Origin: Leptoclinus maculatus
Lineage: Eukaryota; Chordata; Actinopteri; Perciformes; Stichaeidae
Direction: 5' to 3'
Assembly: GCA_032191485.1 (NCBI GenBank)
Contig: JAVDOI010000007.1
Location: 23,800,387 to 23,864,386 of the forward strand
DNA: 64,000 bases
Shown: positions 11,701-49,746 of the stretch, piece after piece
How positions within the stretch are numbered: the first letter of the stretch is position 1
How the letters are laid out: each line of letters starts with the position of its first letter
Translations under genes and position numbers: made by a program
The notes under the pieces: generated by a model
Told to the model about the DNA's origin: nothing
The model's database searches: none
The model's input: the letters and a program-made list of their open reading frames with translations, nothing else

Positions 11701-14384
11701 CTCGAGCATTATAAATACAAGCGCAGTCAGTCATCAAATTATAGCCATCTGCATTGGCCTGAGACCAGGATTCTGCTTGACACACAATAAAGTAGTTGTG
11801 AGGAGGGGTGTGGTAGCTAAAGGCCATCAGAGACTGTCCTCTTTGGTGGTTAAACCTTCACACAGAGACTGACACCAAAGCTTCACAGCTCCGGCTTGCA
11901 CTTTTCGGGAGCAGGGATGATCCTTTACAGATAATGATGCCTTGTCAGCGGAATCACCTCGGCTAGATCCCATCTACACCCAGCCCCCTCAAAGATGGAC
12001 AATATAGCTGAGTGTTATGTTGCAGGAGAGACAACAGGAGTCGTGTGATGCACATTCTCAAAAGCCCTTCTTGATAATGTTTTTCTTTCATCCTGTAGGT
12101 ATGAGTAACTTTTTTGCATAGGGGTGAAGGCAGAAAAAATGTTTAAGCAAGAGCGCAGAGACAAAGGAAGTGCATTTGTACAGATATGTAAAATGTGCTT
12201 TCCCCACATGAAGCCTGTTCTATACAGAGCTTTATACAGCTTAGCTGGGGAACTAATGAATTCCAGGTCCAGGTACACTGCAGAGAGTGAAGCTATTGTG
12301 TGTATCATTAGAAAACGTGCTCCTTTTTCCTGAAGGCAACAGCAGCGAGCTGAATTTGAACCAGAAAATCCCTAGGCAGAATTGTCTTGGCATCGCTCTC
12401 TCCTTCAGCTTTTTATCCCCATGCTCAGTGAACAATCCAACAAAAGCTCGGGTTTAAGAACCATGGAGCTCATTGCGATTTTCTTTGTTAATGCAATTGC
12501 CTGTAAGAAAAGATTCTGTTCCCCCATTTTTCAGTTTCAGCCTGAAGGCTCCTGTGCAATTAGCACTCGTCTTTCATTTGCAATACTTTAGCCTTACTCG
12601 AAACTCTCTGAACAGTATACCATAATAAGCTGGAGCACAGTCAGTAACAGCTAACGACAATAGCCTCCGAAAAGTGACATTTTTGAAAATGAATGATGTG
12701 TGATTGTGATAATTCCATTTGATTCAGTAATACAAATGATATTTGCATGTTTCATCTCTCAATTCTCGTTTTGAATTACCAGGAAACATCTCATGGCTGT
12801 AGTTTTAATAGTGTTTTCCAATGTCTTTAAGTTAATTTGTTAGAATTCACGCTATATGGTTTGCAAAATGCAAAATGTGATAATGTAAAAAAACTATTTC
12901 CTGTGATGTTTATTTGTAAGAGCCACTAGCGTGGTGTGTCTTTGGCCACAGGAGACCGGTGCTGTGCAGCAGTGTAATCAAATGTCTCTGTGTATCTGGC
13001 CGGGCGCTGAGACCGTTCATCACTGTCTTTGTTCATGACAGAGCAGCCTTGGAAGCAAAAGCAAATGCCTCTTAGTGAAATCACGAAAGCATGGGCACCA
13101 TCATAAAAGCTTTGCTTTCGTCCTCGCTGACATCAAAATGATTGTTGTTCACATTTCCAGTGTTTGTTACAGACCTGGAGGGATTCATTTACAAGAAGAG
13201 AAACCAAAGAACAAATGTCCCCTTCGGTGTTTTGAGGTCGGCAGCGTGGCATTAATGTAGATGCAACACAGACACAAGCTGCCCTTTAAAGGCAAACACA
13301 TACACGCATTTGTTCTCACGCGGACACTGGCGAACAGAGTCTTGAGGAAATACCTTTTCCATTTATAGCTATGAATGGGAATGTTTGGTGCCTTATTTTC
13401 TCTGACTCAGTCGTGTCTGAGAAGTTATTCTCTGAGATTTTTTGCTGCATGGCATTAAGCCCACCGCCCTGCTAGGCTACTGGATGCTAACTGTTGATTT
13501 CGAGGGAGTATTTTGGTCCACATGATCTCATAGGAATGTTGTAACTTTGACACAGCAATGTCTCTGCTTTACTATTCCAAAGCGTTAGCATTTTGTGATC
13601 CGAAGACTGCCTTCTTCGCTGTGTTCCAATGAGTTTCTGTGTCTTGTCCCTTGTGAGGGCGAGTGGGTGGCTAATGGAAAGCCCCTTTCCTCTATCTCTT
13701 GGCTAGGGCCATGGAAAACCAATGCTGAGGAAATGGGGTCTTGGAGGTGGTCCAGTTTAATTTCAGAGCATGTGCACTGGGAAATAATTGACTTCCTTCG
13801 TGGTTTACATTTTGTCGAGGGCCTCGGAGAGCACAGTCCGAGGCAGGTGGCTGAATTAGCATATCATTGGAAATGAGACAGCTCAAGCCTGGGAAATCCT
13901 GCGCCCCAAGTCTCTATATGCCCGGAAAACCTCCGCAGGGGTAATGACTGATGTCTCAGTGAGTGAATCCCTTTGAGGCCGGAGGAGCTCCTCTTCATCC
14001 AGGAGCAGCTGGAGGACACCTGATAATATAGAAATCAGTCCTGAGGAAGTTGCACTGTAATGTGACACTTGGGAAAATGCTCATATACAGTAATTAGTTT
14101 CTCCAAACTTCCACATTAGAATTCACAGAGTTGCCATCCAGCAGTACAGGATGGGTATATATTGTCTTATGCATGTTATCTTTATGTTATCCCAATGTAG
14201 ACATGTTGCCACATTGTCGAGAATGCAAATTGTGCAATGTGCAAATTAGACTATTTTATTTTGAAATGGCAAACGGACAAAAGTGTCATTATTGTCTCTA
14301 TTAAAAAGTGCACAGTCAAAGTCAACTTCTAAGCCGACAAGATGCCTCTTTCTTATCTTTATATTCTATTTTCACTCTTCGCAG
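8703..14384 (+). other. CSPG4 intron 1 or 5' flank
   Basis: If 8657-8702 is exon 1 this is intron 1; otherwise it is upstream DNA. I see no conserved coding exon in it. A weak THAP-like peptide fragment lies at 10477-10557. A second signal-peptide-like ATG at 12463 with a GTAAGA donor was rejected because joining it to exon 2 makes a TAA stop. Confidence 0.4.
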
Positions 14385-39654
<25,270 letters not shown>

Positions 39655-40242
39655 GACACTTTGAGATAAGACACAGAGGGAGGTGATCCTCAAGTGTTTG
39701 GAAGTCTCCTCAAATCATTCCTCTCAGTATTAAAGACCTCTTGCCACACCAGTTCAAATGAAAATTATATTTTGACACCATTTATTATTAACTTATCTCA
39801 ACATAGCTGTGGACAAATTCTCAGGCAATGAAACACTGAATACTTATCGGCAAAGAAAGAGGCACTTGCTTATCTAAGGTGGGTCAGGCCATGTCTATTT
39901 ATTTTAGTTTTATCATTCCTCTTGTCAAAGGGCACAAACAAAGACATAAACATGCCGTGTGTTTGCAAAATGTATCGTGGGTGTGCTCTGTCATTGTATT
40001 CCATATGATATCATAGGCCAATATTATTCATTTCATTGGATAGGTGATATAAAGTCTTTGTGATGTTTTAAATCTAGTTTTTGATTCATCGGGAAAGTTG
40101 ATAAGCCTTGTACATAGATGATGAGGTAAATATATGCTGTATTATCGAGAAGTTGAAAAAAACATGCCTCTTTGTATTTTCTCTTTTATTTTTCAATATT
40201 TTTAAGGTACCGTTGTATTATGTTTCTCAGGGCTAAATTCAG

Positions 40243-41267
40243 TTTAAAGGAATAGTACAACATTTTTGGAAAATACGTGAATTCACTTTTTTTTTCAGAG
40301 AGTTACTGCAGATTAAAGGAATGATTCCGCTCCAGTATTTGTCTGTTAACCACAAAGCTACAGCAAGGAGACATTAACTTAGCTGAATCTAAGGGGGAAA
40401 CATCTAGGCTGGTTCCATCCAAAGGTAAAAGAATATCCACTTTCAAGAGCCTCGAAAGCCCGTTCTCACTCCCAACTCGTCAGATACTGCGGCTTGGTCA
40501 GTCGCCCTGTGCATCAAAGTATGACTCTTAACGCGGCCGTAGATATGGCGGGAGGAAATGAGGAAGTTAGGTTACAGTAGTATATAGAGCTACAAACTCT
40601 GCTTGGGGGGGAAAAAAATGTATGGGTCAAACAAACACAGGGCTTTCACCCAGGAGACTGGTGTTTACTTTAACGGGTTACCACAAGTATTATGGCAGTA
40701 AAGTTGTCATTTATGAAAATACCCAAAATGAGCTGTTAGCTGGCTAAGAATGAATTATTTAAACATAATTTTTATCGGAATGATTTTGTTCCAAGCTATA
40801 TATATAAGGGTTTGATCACTGTAATTGTGATCACTAAGGCGCTTCCATTGTACTTTTGTTGCCAAAACCTAACAAAGTTGTTTCCTATGAAAACGGAAGG
40901 ACAGTGTATGCATGTAATGAGAGGCAATGTACATGTTGAAAACCTGCACTAGAAGGGTACCAAGAGCTGAGTTGGGAGCGAGAACGTGTTGCTAAAGCTC
41001 TCTCAACAACATGTTATGTCTATTTTGTGTAATCCGCACAAAAACAAGAAGTTGTGGTTTTATGTGTGGTTATGTAGCTACCAGAGTATTTCTTGGCTGG
41101 ACGCGGTGACTTCCTGAACCTGGCTAGCTGAAACAAGTCTGTCTGTCTTTCTGCTATCCTAAGCTAACTGTCTCTTGGCTGTGGCTTCATATTTAACAGA
41201 CGGATATGACAGTGGTGTCTTTCTTCTCATCTAACTCACAGTGAGAGAGCAAATAACCGATTGCTTT
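40243..41267. mobile_element. Interspersed inverted-repeat element in the CSPG4 3'UTR, interrupted
   Basis: The left end TTTAAAGGAATAGTACAACA, then GGGGGAAACATCTAGGCTGG, and the right part with GGCTAGCTGAAACAAGTC, AAGCTAACTG and TTCTTCTCATCTAACTC match both ends of a teleost element I recall, whose right end is roughly the reverse complement of its left. A second copy lies at 61998-62345. A different element (40461-40986) sits inside it. It looks like a non-autonomous DNA transposon or similar; the right border is degenerate. Confidence 0.6.
40461..40986. mobile_element. Nested element with about 18-bp terminal inverted repeats
   Basis: The left end CGTTCTCACTCCCAACTC (40461-40478) is matched by GAGTTGGGAGCGAGAACG (40969-40986), its reverse complement with one mismatch. 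The 526-nt body has no coding capacity, which suits a MITE. It interrupts the element at 40243-41267, so it inserted later. No clear target duplication was seen. Confidence 0.6.
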
Positions 41268-42259
41268 AACGTCGTCACCCAATAACATTTCAGTAGTTTT
41301 GCTTTTGTGTGGAAAGAGGAGAACTTCATACTAAAAACTGTTTCAAATGAAAAACTTGTTAAGACAACTTGCACAGGTTTGATTGAATTTAGCTCAGAGT
41401 TATGTCATCATCTGTCATATGTTATTATTTCTGCATGCTTCCAGAGTGCTTGTAAATATTCACTGGACTGGCACAGCACTGACCGCAAAACTACACAGTA
41501 CACAGTTTGTAGACCACAGACAGGAGGTTATTTTGGTGCTGTTGGTCTTTAAACACATCCGTATTGGCTGACACACAGAGGTGAGGTCATCTCAAACTAT
41601 GTTTCCAGTTTCCAAGTCTGCAATTAAGAATTTATTAAACCTGGTTGGTGCTGGGATGGGGATAATGAATGAAATGTTTAGGTTACATTGATGAAGAAAA
41701 TTCAGATATTTACAAAGTGTCTTTTTAAAAATTTTAGATTTTAAGCATTCCATATGTAAGCTAAATATACAAACTGTCATATATTGAAATTGTGAGATTT
41801 TTTTTTACTTCTTAGACTTGTTTTGTATGTTGAAACTAAGAAGCGTTTTCCTGTAGATCAGTCTCCTTTTGTTTCTCTCTGGACGTCTTTGTCGTCCCTC
41901 TGGTGGATGACTGTTGAATGAAGTACTGAAGGTGAAGTAGAGCGTGTACAATGAGAAAATCAGAGATGTTTTTTTTGACCCACTAAAGAAAAGAAAGACT
42001 CGACTATTTTGTATTCTAAAAAGTGTTTGACTATTTGCTGTACATTTCTTTTCTCAAACTGTGTACCCCCATGACACCTTATTCTCTGTTAGTCGTATGC
42101 TGAATATACAATAGTTTCTTTGCAGTATTCATCGTCTATTGAACTTGTATTTTTGTAGCGTTTTTGAGAGCAGGAAACGATTTTAACAGACAGCACAGAG
42201 CTCAGGAAATGATGTGTTTCAGGAGACTGTGTATTTCCAGTGACATCTCTTACAGATAA

Positions 42260-42265
42260 AATAAA
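42260..42265 (+). terminator. Probable CSPG4 polyadenylation signal
   Basis: AATAAA with T/GT-rich sequence about 50-80 nt downstream (TTTTATGTGTAAATATTTGT). A further AATAAA lies at 42744-42749, which could be an alternative. Confidence 0.5.
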
Positions 42266-45200
42266 GGTATTGGTTTCTCCTTCAGGATCTCACATCCACA
42301 TCTTACCGGTTTTATGTGTAAATATTTGTTTTTTGAGTAAGACTTTTGGGCTTGATTAACGTCTTGAAATATATATCATGTTTTGTACATGTAACCACAT
42401 TTAATTAGATTGATCAACTGCAAAGTATGCCTGTGTCTATGTTTGTGTGTCTCTTTTTGTGAGTGTTTGTGCAGGTGCCCATCACTCTTCTCCTGTCGGC
42501 TCACCGAAGGCTGTGTCCGTGGCAGGAGTTTCATCACCACCCCTCATTTCTCCTTATTTATTATTTCTGTCACTCCCCATACATCAAGTCATACTCAAGT
42601 TATGTGCTTTGTCAGAGATCAAACTGTAATCTGTAAACTGCAGGTGCCTTTTAAAAAATAATGATAACACAAAGCAATGTTTAGATTCTGGAACAAGAGA
42701 AATGTCTTTTGCTGCCTCTGAGCTTGATCTCGGCACTAATGGAAATAAAAACGTTCTTGCAAACAAAACCTTCGTTAATTGTTTTCAGTCGGTGACTTTG
42801 TTGTTCGACTGTTCAACGCTCTTCTAGTTCTGTAAACATTTCTTAATTTGCATGTTTGTCCAATTAAGAAAAGTTTCAAAGATCAAAATGCTGTGAAATG
42901 AATCCACGTTGTTGTGCCCTCATGCCTCGATTACTGTAATTGGTTATGCTCTGGAGCTTGAGTCTGGTGTCTTCTGAAGTGCAGGGAGCACATTACTTGC
43001 AGTGTCGTCCTGTCTTTATTGCATCACAGTGAAGTTCAAAACTAAATATGACATTTTAGCTATTACCTCACAATGCAAAAATTCTGAATTGTTCTGACCA
43101 TATAGTAACTTAAAGTCTCCCATGTCGGTTAATCATTAATCAAATTAATCATTTTAGCCAGAACATTTAAACAATAGAAAAGGCTGCTTTTCTTGAAAGA
43201 ATATCAATCCTTTTTTCAAAGATCAGTCCTTTAATTTGTGGTCATTTCTGCTCTATTATTTGCTGTCCGTGCACTGATTAATATAATAGCATGTTTAGAG
43301 TCGCACAATATTTTTATTTACTTTCAGAACAAGTTCATTCAAAGGAAAGCTTGGTGTCAACACACAACTGTGTTACCTTTCAGCACAACATAATGACACT
43401 ATACACGCTGTTGAATTAATTATAATGCATGTCTTAACTTAAACACACAATGGTATTTATAGTAATGGCCGTATAGGTGAATTTGAGAGGAAATTAGAGA
43501 CAAGAGACAGAATAAAATACAATTTCCCAGAGACACTCACAGGGTTGTCTATGTTTTAATTATTTACCGTGTAAGAAAGTGCTGAATCTTTCCCAGGGAA
43601 ACATCTTTTTTGTCAACCTTTTGTTGCCTGCTCTCTATAGATGCTACGAGTGCTTCTGACCACCAGGTGGTGTTCGGGTGCACACATGCCCTTATAGAAC
43701 CCAGAACCATTGCAGCCAGTCGTCAGCATTTAACAAGGATCTCTCCGTCCGTCATTCTTTCCAGTGAATGGCCTTTGCTTTCAGTGTTTTTCTCAGTTTT
43801 GTACATTTCCCTGCTCTGCTGTCTTCTCCCGGTGTCACTAGTTTCTCTGTGTTCCTCTCCCAGCCGCTCATCTTGCAGGTTTCATAAGCTGCATTTGGCA
43901 CAGCTGTTCCTCCACATGTGTCTGCTTATGTCATGGTCTCTGGGCAGTCAAGTCTCAAGTTTGATATATGTGGAAATGGATGTAACAAAATAACTGTCTC
44001 CTGTGCTGTAAACCAAAAAAAATGTAATTGACAATACGATACCCAATAAAAAAATTCTCTAGCAATCCTAATGAACGGCACAGATGTAGAGTAGATATCA
44101 GTTTAACAATCCATATCTACAACTCTATGAGTATGTCAAAGCTGGGAGTTATAAACAGATGTGAATGCCTGATCTGAAGATCAAACACTGACCGTATTGG
44201 CGTTCTATTTTGTAAGAGCGTGTATTAAGAGGAGTAAAAAACAACTTGTGAAAGGACTTCATGTTCTGACATTGAAGGAGTGTTTGTGGTGTTGTTCATC
44301 TTGAGGAAGGAATCATTTCCTTCTCCTGATACTGAGTGGACACCTCCCACTGTCCACTCCCACAGATGTGCTTGCATATTGGTGTTGGACATTTCTTTGT
44401 AACCGCATTGCTTCTCATTGGATCCCCGATTTCTGCTTCAGATTCTTCTTTTGCCCTGAAAAGTGTTTCTTGACGCAGGACACCTCTTTAATATGTTTGG
44501 CCTGGTTAGAACGAACTCCCTAAAGACCGAAAGGAATGAAAACACACGAGGAAGGGAGGAGGAATCATTCTTGAGAACTAATAACATAAATGCCTGAACT
44601 CTTTAACTGTGAACATCACAGACTTGACAAAGTGTCCTCTGGTTGTTTTGGGCTTTCATTAAACTGCTTTCAAAGTTTGATTTAGTTCTCAACATGTCAG
44701 TGAAAGAATGTATTATTGTTGATTTGTGTTTGTTTCATCACATCTATGACTCACTTCACCGTACAGGAAATGTTCCAGATATCCCAAGTTAATTTCACAA
44801 GCAAAGCATCGGGCAATTAAATCAGCATTATCTCCATTCTCTGTGAGTTTCAGAGGATCAGTTTGCTTGTTAACCTTCAATATAAGTCTGAGCCGGGTTG
44901 TGTTGACATTGGCTTCAGCTCTTACAGAGTCAGCGTCGTTGGAAGAGAAATGCCTGTTTGCTCTGCCGCGTTATCTCCAGACTCCATCAGCTCTCGACAT
45001 GCAATAAGTGGCATTCAAAAAAGGACAAACCTCTAAAGCTGGATGTGTTTAGATGCATGCTGTTCCCACCTTCCCCTCGCATCTCTCACGTCAGTGCAGA
45101 ACAGTCACGACCTGAAAATGAAAACCTCTCCGCCTGATTGGTGCGTCGCCGCTGTCAAATTGAATCCTCCACGGCATCAAATTCTCTCCAAAGGATGCGG

Positions 45201-46228
45201 CTATCATACATTGTTGGTGTTACGGTAAACTGTGTAGTTGCCGCGCTGCAATTCTCAGGGATCACTCATCAATCGACCACATACTGTGATGTCTTATTAC
45301 TTAGTATTTCCAGTTGATGAATTTCTGTCTATTTATTACCAAAAAAAACACAGTTTTAGCTGTAAAACCACCAAGAAGATGCCAGAGCTACAAATGTTAA
45401 ATCTTTCATGTATTGAGGCACTCACTGGTGACATCAACTTGCACTGAGTGACCTGGTTGTAGGCTGCAGCATTTAACCAGAATTGTAAAGTAAATTATTC
45501 CATTAAAACAGTTTAGAGACTATTCCTGTCTACTTGTCTACCACGACTACAATTTTAAAAGTTTTTTAAAACATAAAAATGTGTGTTTGTGATCAAATCA
45601 CTCTCTCCTGAGATACACAATCATAGCCTAACTGTCATACAGATAAAATAAAGTTGTATGTAGGCCTTGCATGCTATTGTTGACGTTATGGGCAAATATA
45701 CTTTTTTATGTGTCCATAAAAAAGTGCTTATTGTGTATCTCTTTCACTCTGAGTTTGAGCAAATGGCAATAAATCAGAGGATCAAAATGTTTGCATGCAA
45801 CAGTAACCAGTAAAACAACAGCTGTCGATGTTTTAATGGTCACTGTTACTTGGTTTGAGTTTATTGGGATGATAACAACAAACTGAATCCAAGTTTGGAA
45901 ATAAAATGCACCGATCCCAAAAAACAGGTTCCTCCATTATATTTAACTAAGTTAAACTATATACTGTAAAAGTATCCTCTGACATTTATTTTTCGACCAC
46001 GTGTAACATTTCAGTCTGTGTTCACATGCAGCTGTCAGAGGAGGTTGAAGTTGGGTCTCCGGGGCCATATGTTGGGGTCAGGAGAGCAGTGTAGTGTGTT
46101 GGGATGGGGCCGTGGTGAGAGTCAAGCCCTGTCGCTGCAGTCGGACCTGAAGAAAGAAAGGACACACACAGACAGCTGGGAGAGGGAAACACGTGTGTTT
46201 CTGTGTGAACAGCCTGTTGCCCACTGTA

Positions 46229-46230
<2 letters not shown>

Positions 46231-46302
<72 letters not shown>
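46231..46302. repeat. (GT)n microsatellite, 72 nt
   Basis: An uninterrupted GT run. Confidence 0.97.
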
Positions 46303-46303
<1 letters not shown>

Positions 46304-46599
46304 TACTTTTCCTTATGAATGTTCATGTACTTTTGCATCACTGAGGTTAAGAATCCCTTCTTAAGAGTGTCCTGAGCATTAGCCTGGTATTAAATCACTC
46401 ACGAATGCGGCGAGAACCAATATGTTCATGTTAATAATGGACCACATGGCTACGTGTACGTGAAAGGGGTCATTTGCAGTGACAAACCGACAGAGAATTA
46501 ACACCCGACTCTGCAGTTCACCTCAGCTCATTAGCGTCTCTCGGCTCACTTTTTTCTTTGGTTCTTTGGCTGCTCTCACAGCTCTCATCAGCACATTCT

Positions 46600-46960
46600 C
46601 CAGATGCAGAAGGTAGCTGTTTTTAGTATGAACAAAAGGTGGTAAAACTACCCGTGAAGCACTGAACTACAGGCAGACAAATTGAACGACTAGCTGGTGA
46701 ACGTAGTGGAGCACCAGCTAAATAGTCAGAATGTAGAGGCGGTGGAGACCAAACACAGAGCAAAAAACAATGTGAATATTCGACTTACATTCATCCGATG
46801 GATAGAAACACAACTCTAAATGAATGCTAATGTTGCTCTATGCCTGCTCTGTGTGTAAATAGGCAACTGCATGTTAATATGTTCAACACAACAACTTTCT
46901 ATGGTGATACTATGTCAATGTTGTGTTTACAGATTGTTTCAGCCATGGCCTATGAGCCGG
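46600..46960. repeat. Interspersed-repeat fragment (teleost type)
   Basis: Phrases such as CTGAACTACAGGCAGACAAA, GGTGAACGTAGTGGAGCA and AATGTTGCTCTATGCCTGCT are ones I recall from dispersed copies in percomorph genomes. Borders are approximate. Confidence 0.4.
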
Positions 46961-47982
46961 TCATGACATAGAAATCATATGGATGGACAGCAGAGAAGTA
47001 ATAATATGTTGTTTTGATTATTTTTGTTCATTTTATACTATTCTTTGTCAGAAACAATTCATTCTAAACGTTTTACAGCCTGTCAAGTCTGCAGGGGGTG
47101 AGAATCTGATACTTTAAAACGTGGATTTTTAGATTGAGTATCATTTTAATGACGGTATTGGAAGATTTGCCTTCAGTCAGTCACACAGGCCACCATCTTG
47201 CACCCTGGTGAATATTTCAGGAAGTAGGATTACCCAATGATCTAATCTGAAGATTGACTCATCCGTTTGAATTGTCGCTTATTGTTTGATAAATGTCTTG
47301 TAGCAGTATCGATGGCGTGGCCTTCCAAAACATCCCTCTGATCTTTCGCCTGTTAACTACAAACATATTGTCTTTTTGGGAAATCATCAAAGGAGGAAGA
47401 GGGAGGATGACATATCCCTTATGACAAGCTAATGAGAAGCTCTAGGTTATGCTGTTTCATTCTGTATTTTGACAGCCGCAGACACTGTAGTTTGTATGAC
47501 TCCCCTTGACCTCGTCTCCAAGCTGCTGATCTTTTCTGAGTAGTTTTGTTGCCTAAATCTAAGTTAAAGCTGTTTCCCGTGAAGCCAAAAGTTTATTTTA
47601 AAAAGATCGTATGCATGCAATGTATGAGGATACGTTGAACTATTGCACAGCTTTCCTGCCCTTTCCCATTAAAACCCGACAGCAACAAGTGATTTCTACT
47701 GAATGAGAGTTAATTAGCACAATTCATTCCTCAGCATGCCACAGACCCCCACATTACTGAGCCACCTCCCCTGATGGCTGCCTAGACGCCAGCTTGCCTC
47801 TGAAGTCCTCGCACAGCTTATTTGGTTTTGTGGCCTGACCAGCGGAGCAGATGATTCCTCGGGTCCGGTGCTAAGCGAGACTTTCACCCTCTCCTCCAAT
47901 GTGAGAAATGCACTGTGGTCACCCTGCTTTGTTACTCCCACTGGCTGGAACACTATTGTCATGGAAATATCTGTTGTGTTTT

Positions 47983-48082
<100 letters not shown>

Positions 48083-49393
48083 CCCTGCAGTGGGGTGGGA
48101 CAGACTACATAGAGAGCCAAGAAAAACACAGCACTCGTCTAATATCCTCCTTTCATCCCTCCACTGCACCTCATCTTTCTAACCTCCTTCACCACCCACC
48201 CTCTGTCCTCGCCATTTTCATACGTTCTAAATGCTCTCCAAAAGTCATGAAGAGAGGCCAAGAGTCTGGACTGGGCAGGAAATCCCCAGGGTGGACCCCC
48301 GGTCACCCCTCCCTGAAAGCTGGGGGAAGTCATGGCCCTCAGCTCTGGTTTGTGTCGTTGCTCCGTCCAGCTTATAGGGTGGAGCTCTCTTTCCAGGGTT
48401 TATTGTGTCAATACAAATCAAATTGCATTAGTTTGAATGCACACATGCATGAAAAATGCAAAACAGTGATGATGTTCTCCAAGTTGGCCCGGCAGTTGTT
48501 TTTCTTTTACAATTTGCCAAAGTTTCACTCCTTGTTATTTTTCAAAGGCGGGTTTGTGATTGTGGCACAAAGTTGTGCAAGTTCTCCGTGTTGATTTTGG
48601 ACAAATGAGGGCACCAAACGGTAACACGACCAGAGGAAGTGTGGATGAGGTGGTGGTCAGATCGGGGCAGGCCGGGGTTCAGCACACACAGAGACGAAGG
48701 TATGCAGGACCTAACTGGGAAGTTATTTTAAGAGGAAGCCCTTCTGGAAATTCACTTAGCGCTGTCTGCCTCCGCTGCTTTTCATCACCGACGTTGCTAT
48801 ACAGGCCACCACATTTCAATTTCAAGTCATACAGAGGATGAGGGGGAAAAAATCTGTTCCTCAAAACATGTTGAATTGAACTTAACAATGTGTACTTTAA
48901 GTAACCAAATAGAATGAAGTGAATATACGACGACTCCTTGTACTCTAAAGGAACACTCGACTAAATTTACATGTCAAAGTCAGTGTACTGGCAAGTACAA
49001 CACAGCCTGTGAAAACAGTTGTATAATAACTCCCTGTGGCTCCGGAGGAGCTTTGTGATAAATTAAGACATCTTTGCTTGGGCTTGGAAACTACTTTAAC
49101 AAACATTCTTACACAAGAGTTTGAAAGATAATCTTCTACGTTCTTTACACTCAGTGTCCTCTGGAGTAGCCATAATGGATTGTTGGCTACTCAGTGGCAG
49201 CTAAACAAGCTGTAAACATAACGTTGACTTATCACCGAAAATAATTGCTATTACAAGCTTGTTAGCAAATACAAAGTAAGGAAAACAAGAAAAAGGGAAA
49301 AATTGTATTTACTAAACCTCAAATTGACGTATGGAAAAAGACGCGTTGAAAGCAAGATACATCAATTAATACATTAATAAAGTGTCGCCAATG

Positions 49394-49746
49394 TTTAAGG
49401 AACAGTGTGTTGAATTTAGGGGTATTTATTGGCAGAAATGGAAAATTATATTCATAACTATGTTTTTATTAGTTTACGATCACCTGAAACTAAGAACCGT
49501 CGTGTTATCAAAAGCATATAATGAGCCATTTATATCTACATTCGGAGTGGGTTGCACGTCATGTTTCTACAGTAGCCCAGAATGGACAAACCAAACACTG
49601 CAAGGCAAATGGCCCTTCTTGTTTGTACGTTACCTGAAGGCCACCGTAGTTCTCCGACATGCATGGAAAGGGAGGGGTTTTCAGTTGGTTACACTCTGCA
49701 ACCTCACCACTCGATGCCACTAAATCCTACACACTGCTCCTTTAAA
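49394..49746 (-). mobile_element. MITE-like element with about 28-bp terminal inverted repeats
   Basis: The left end TTTAAGGAACAGTGTGTTGA mirrors the right end, whose reverse complement reads TTTAAAGGAGCAGTGTGTAG. The 353-nt body contains GTAGCCCAGAATGGACAAAC and CCACTCGATGCCACTAAATC. I recall this as a very common teleost non-autonomous repeat, present here in reverse to its usual written sense. It has no coding capacity. Confidence 0.75.

Larger units (their letters stand above)
39655..42285 (+). other. CSPG4 3' untranslated region (probable extent)
   Basis: No further coding sequence follows the stop. The region is A/T-rich and contains nested inverted-repeat elements (40243-41267). The end is placed just after AATAAA at 42260-42265. 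Earlier termination, for example after ATTAAA at 39729-39734, is possible. Confidence 0.55.

Noticed and set aside
12463..12510. ATG in a perfect Kozak context (ACCATGG) followed by a hydrophobic leader MELIAIFFVNAIA and a GTAAGA donor, as a possible CSPG4 exon 1
   Set aside because: The exon would end in T in phase 1, and exon 2 starts AA, so splicing makes a TAA stop. The base before the donor is also T.
13631..13670. MSFCVLSLVRA leader as another possible exon 1
   Set aside because: The only donor in the right phase (GCGA|GTGGGT) is weak, and no promoter-like sequence is near.
39729..39734. ATTAAA shortly after the CSPG4 stop as the main polyadenylation signal
   Set aside because: It is a variant signal only 75 nt after the stop with no GT-rich element close by. 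It is kept only as an alternative.
43610..43993. 127-codon open frame with hydrophobic stretches
   Set aside because: Composition (Ser, Leu, Cys-rich) is typical of pyrimidine-rich non-coding DNA, and no homology was recognised.
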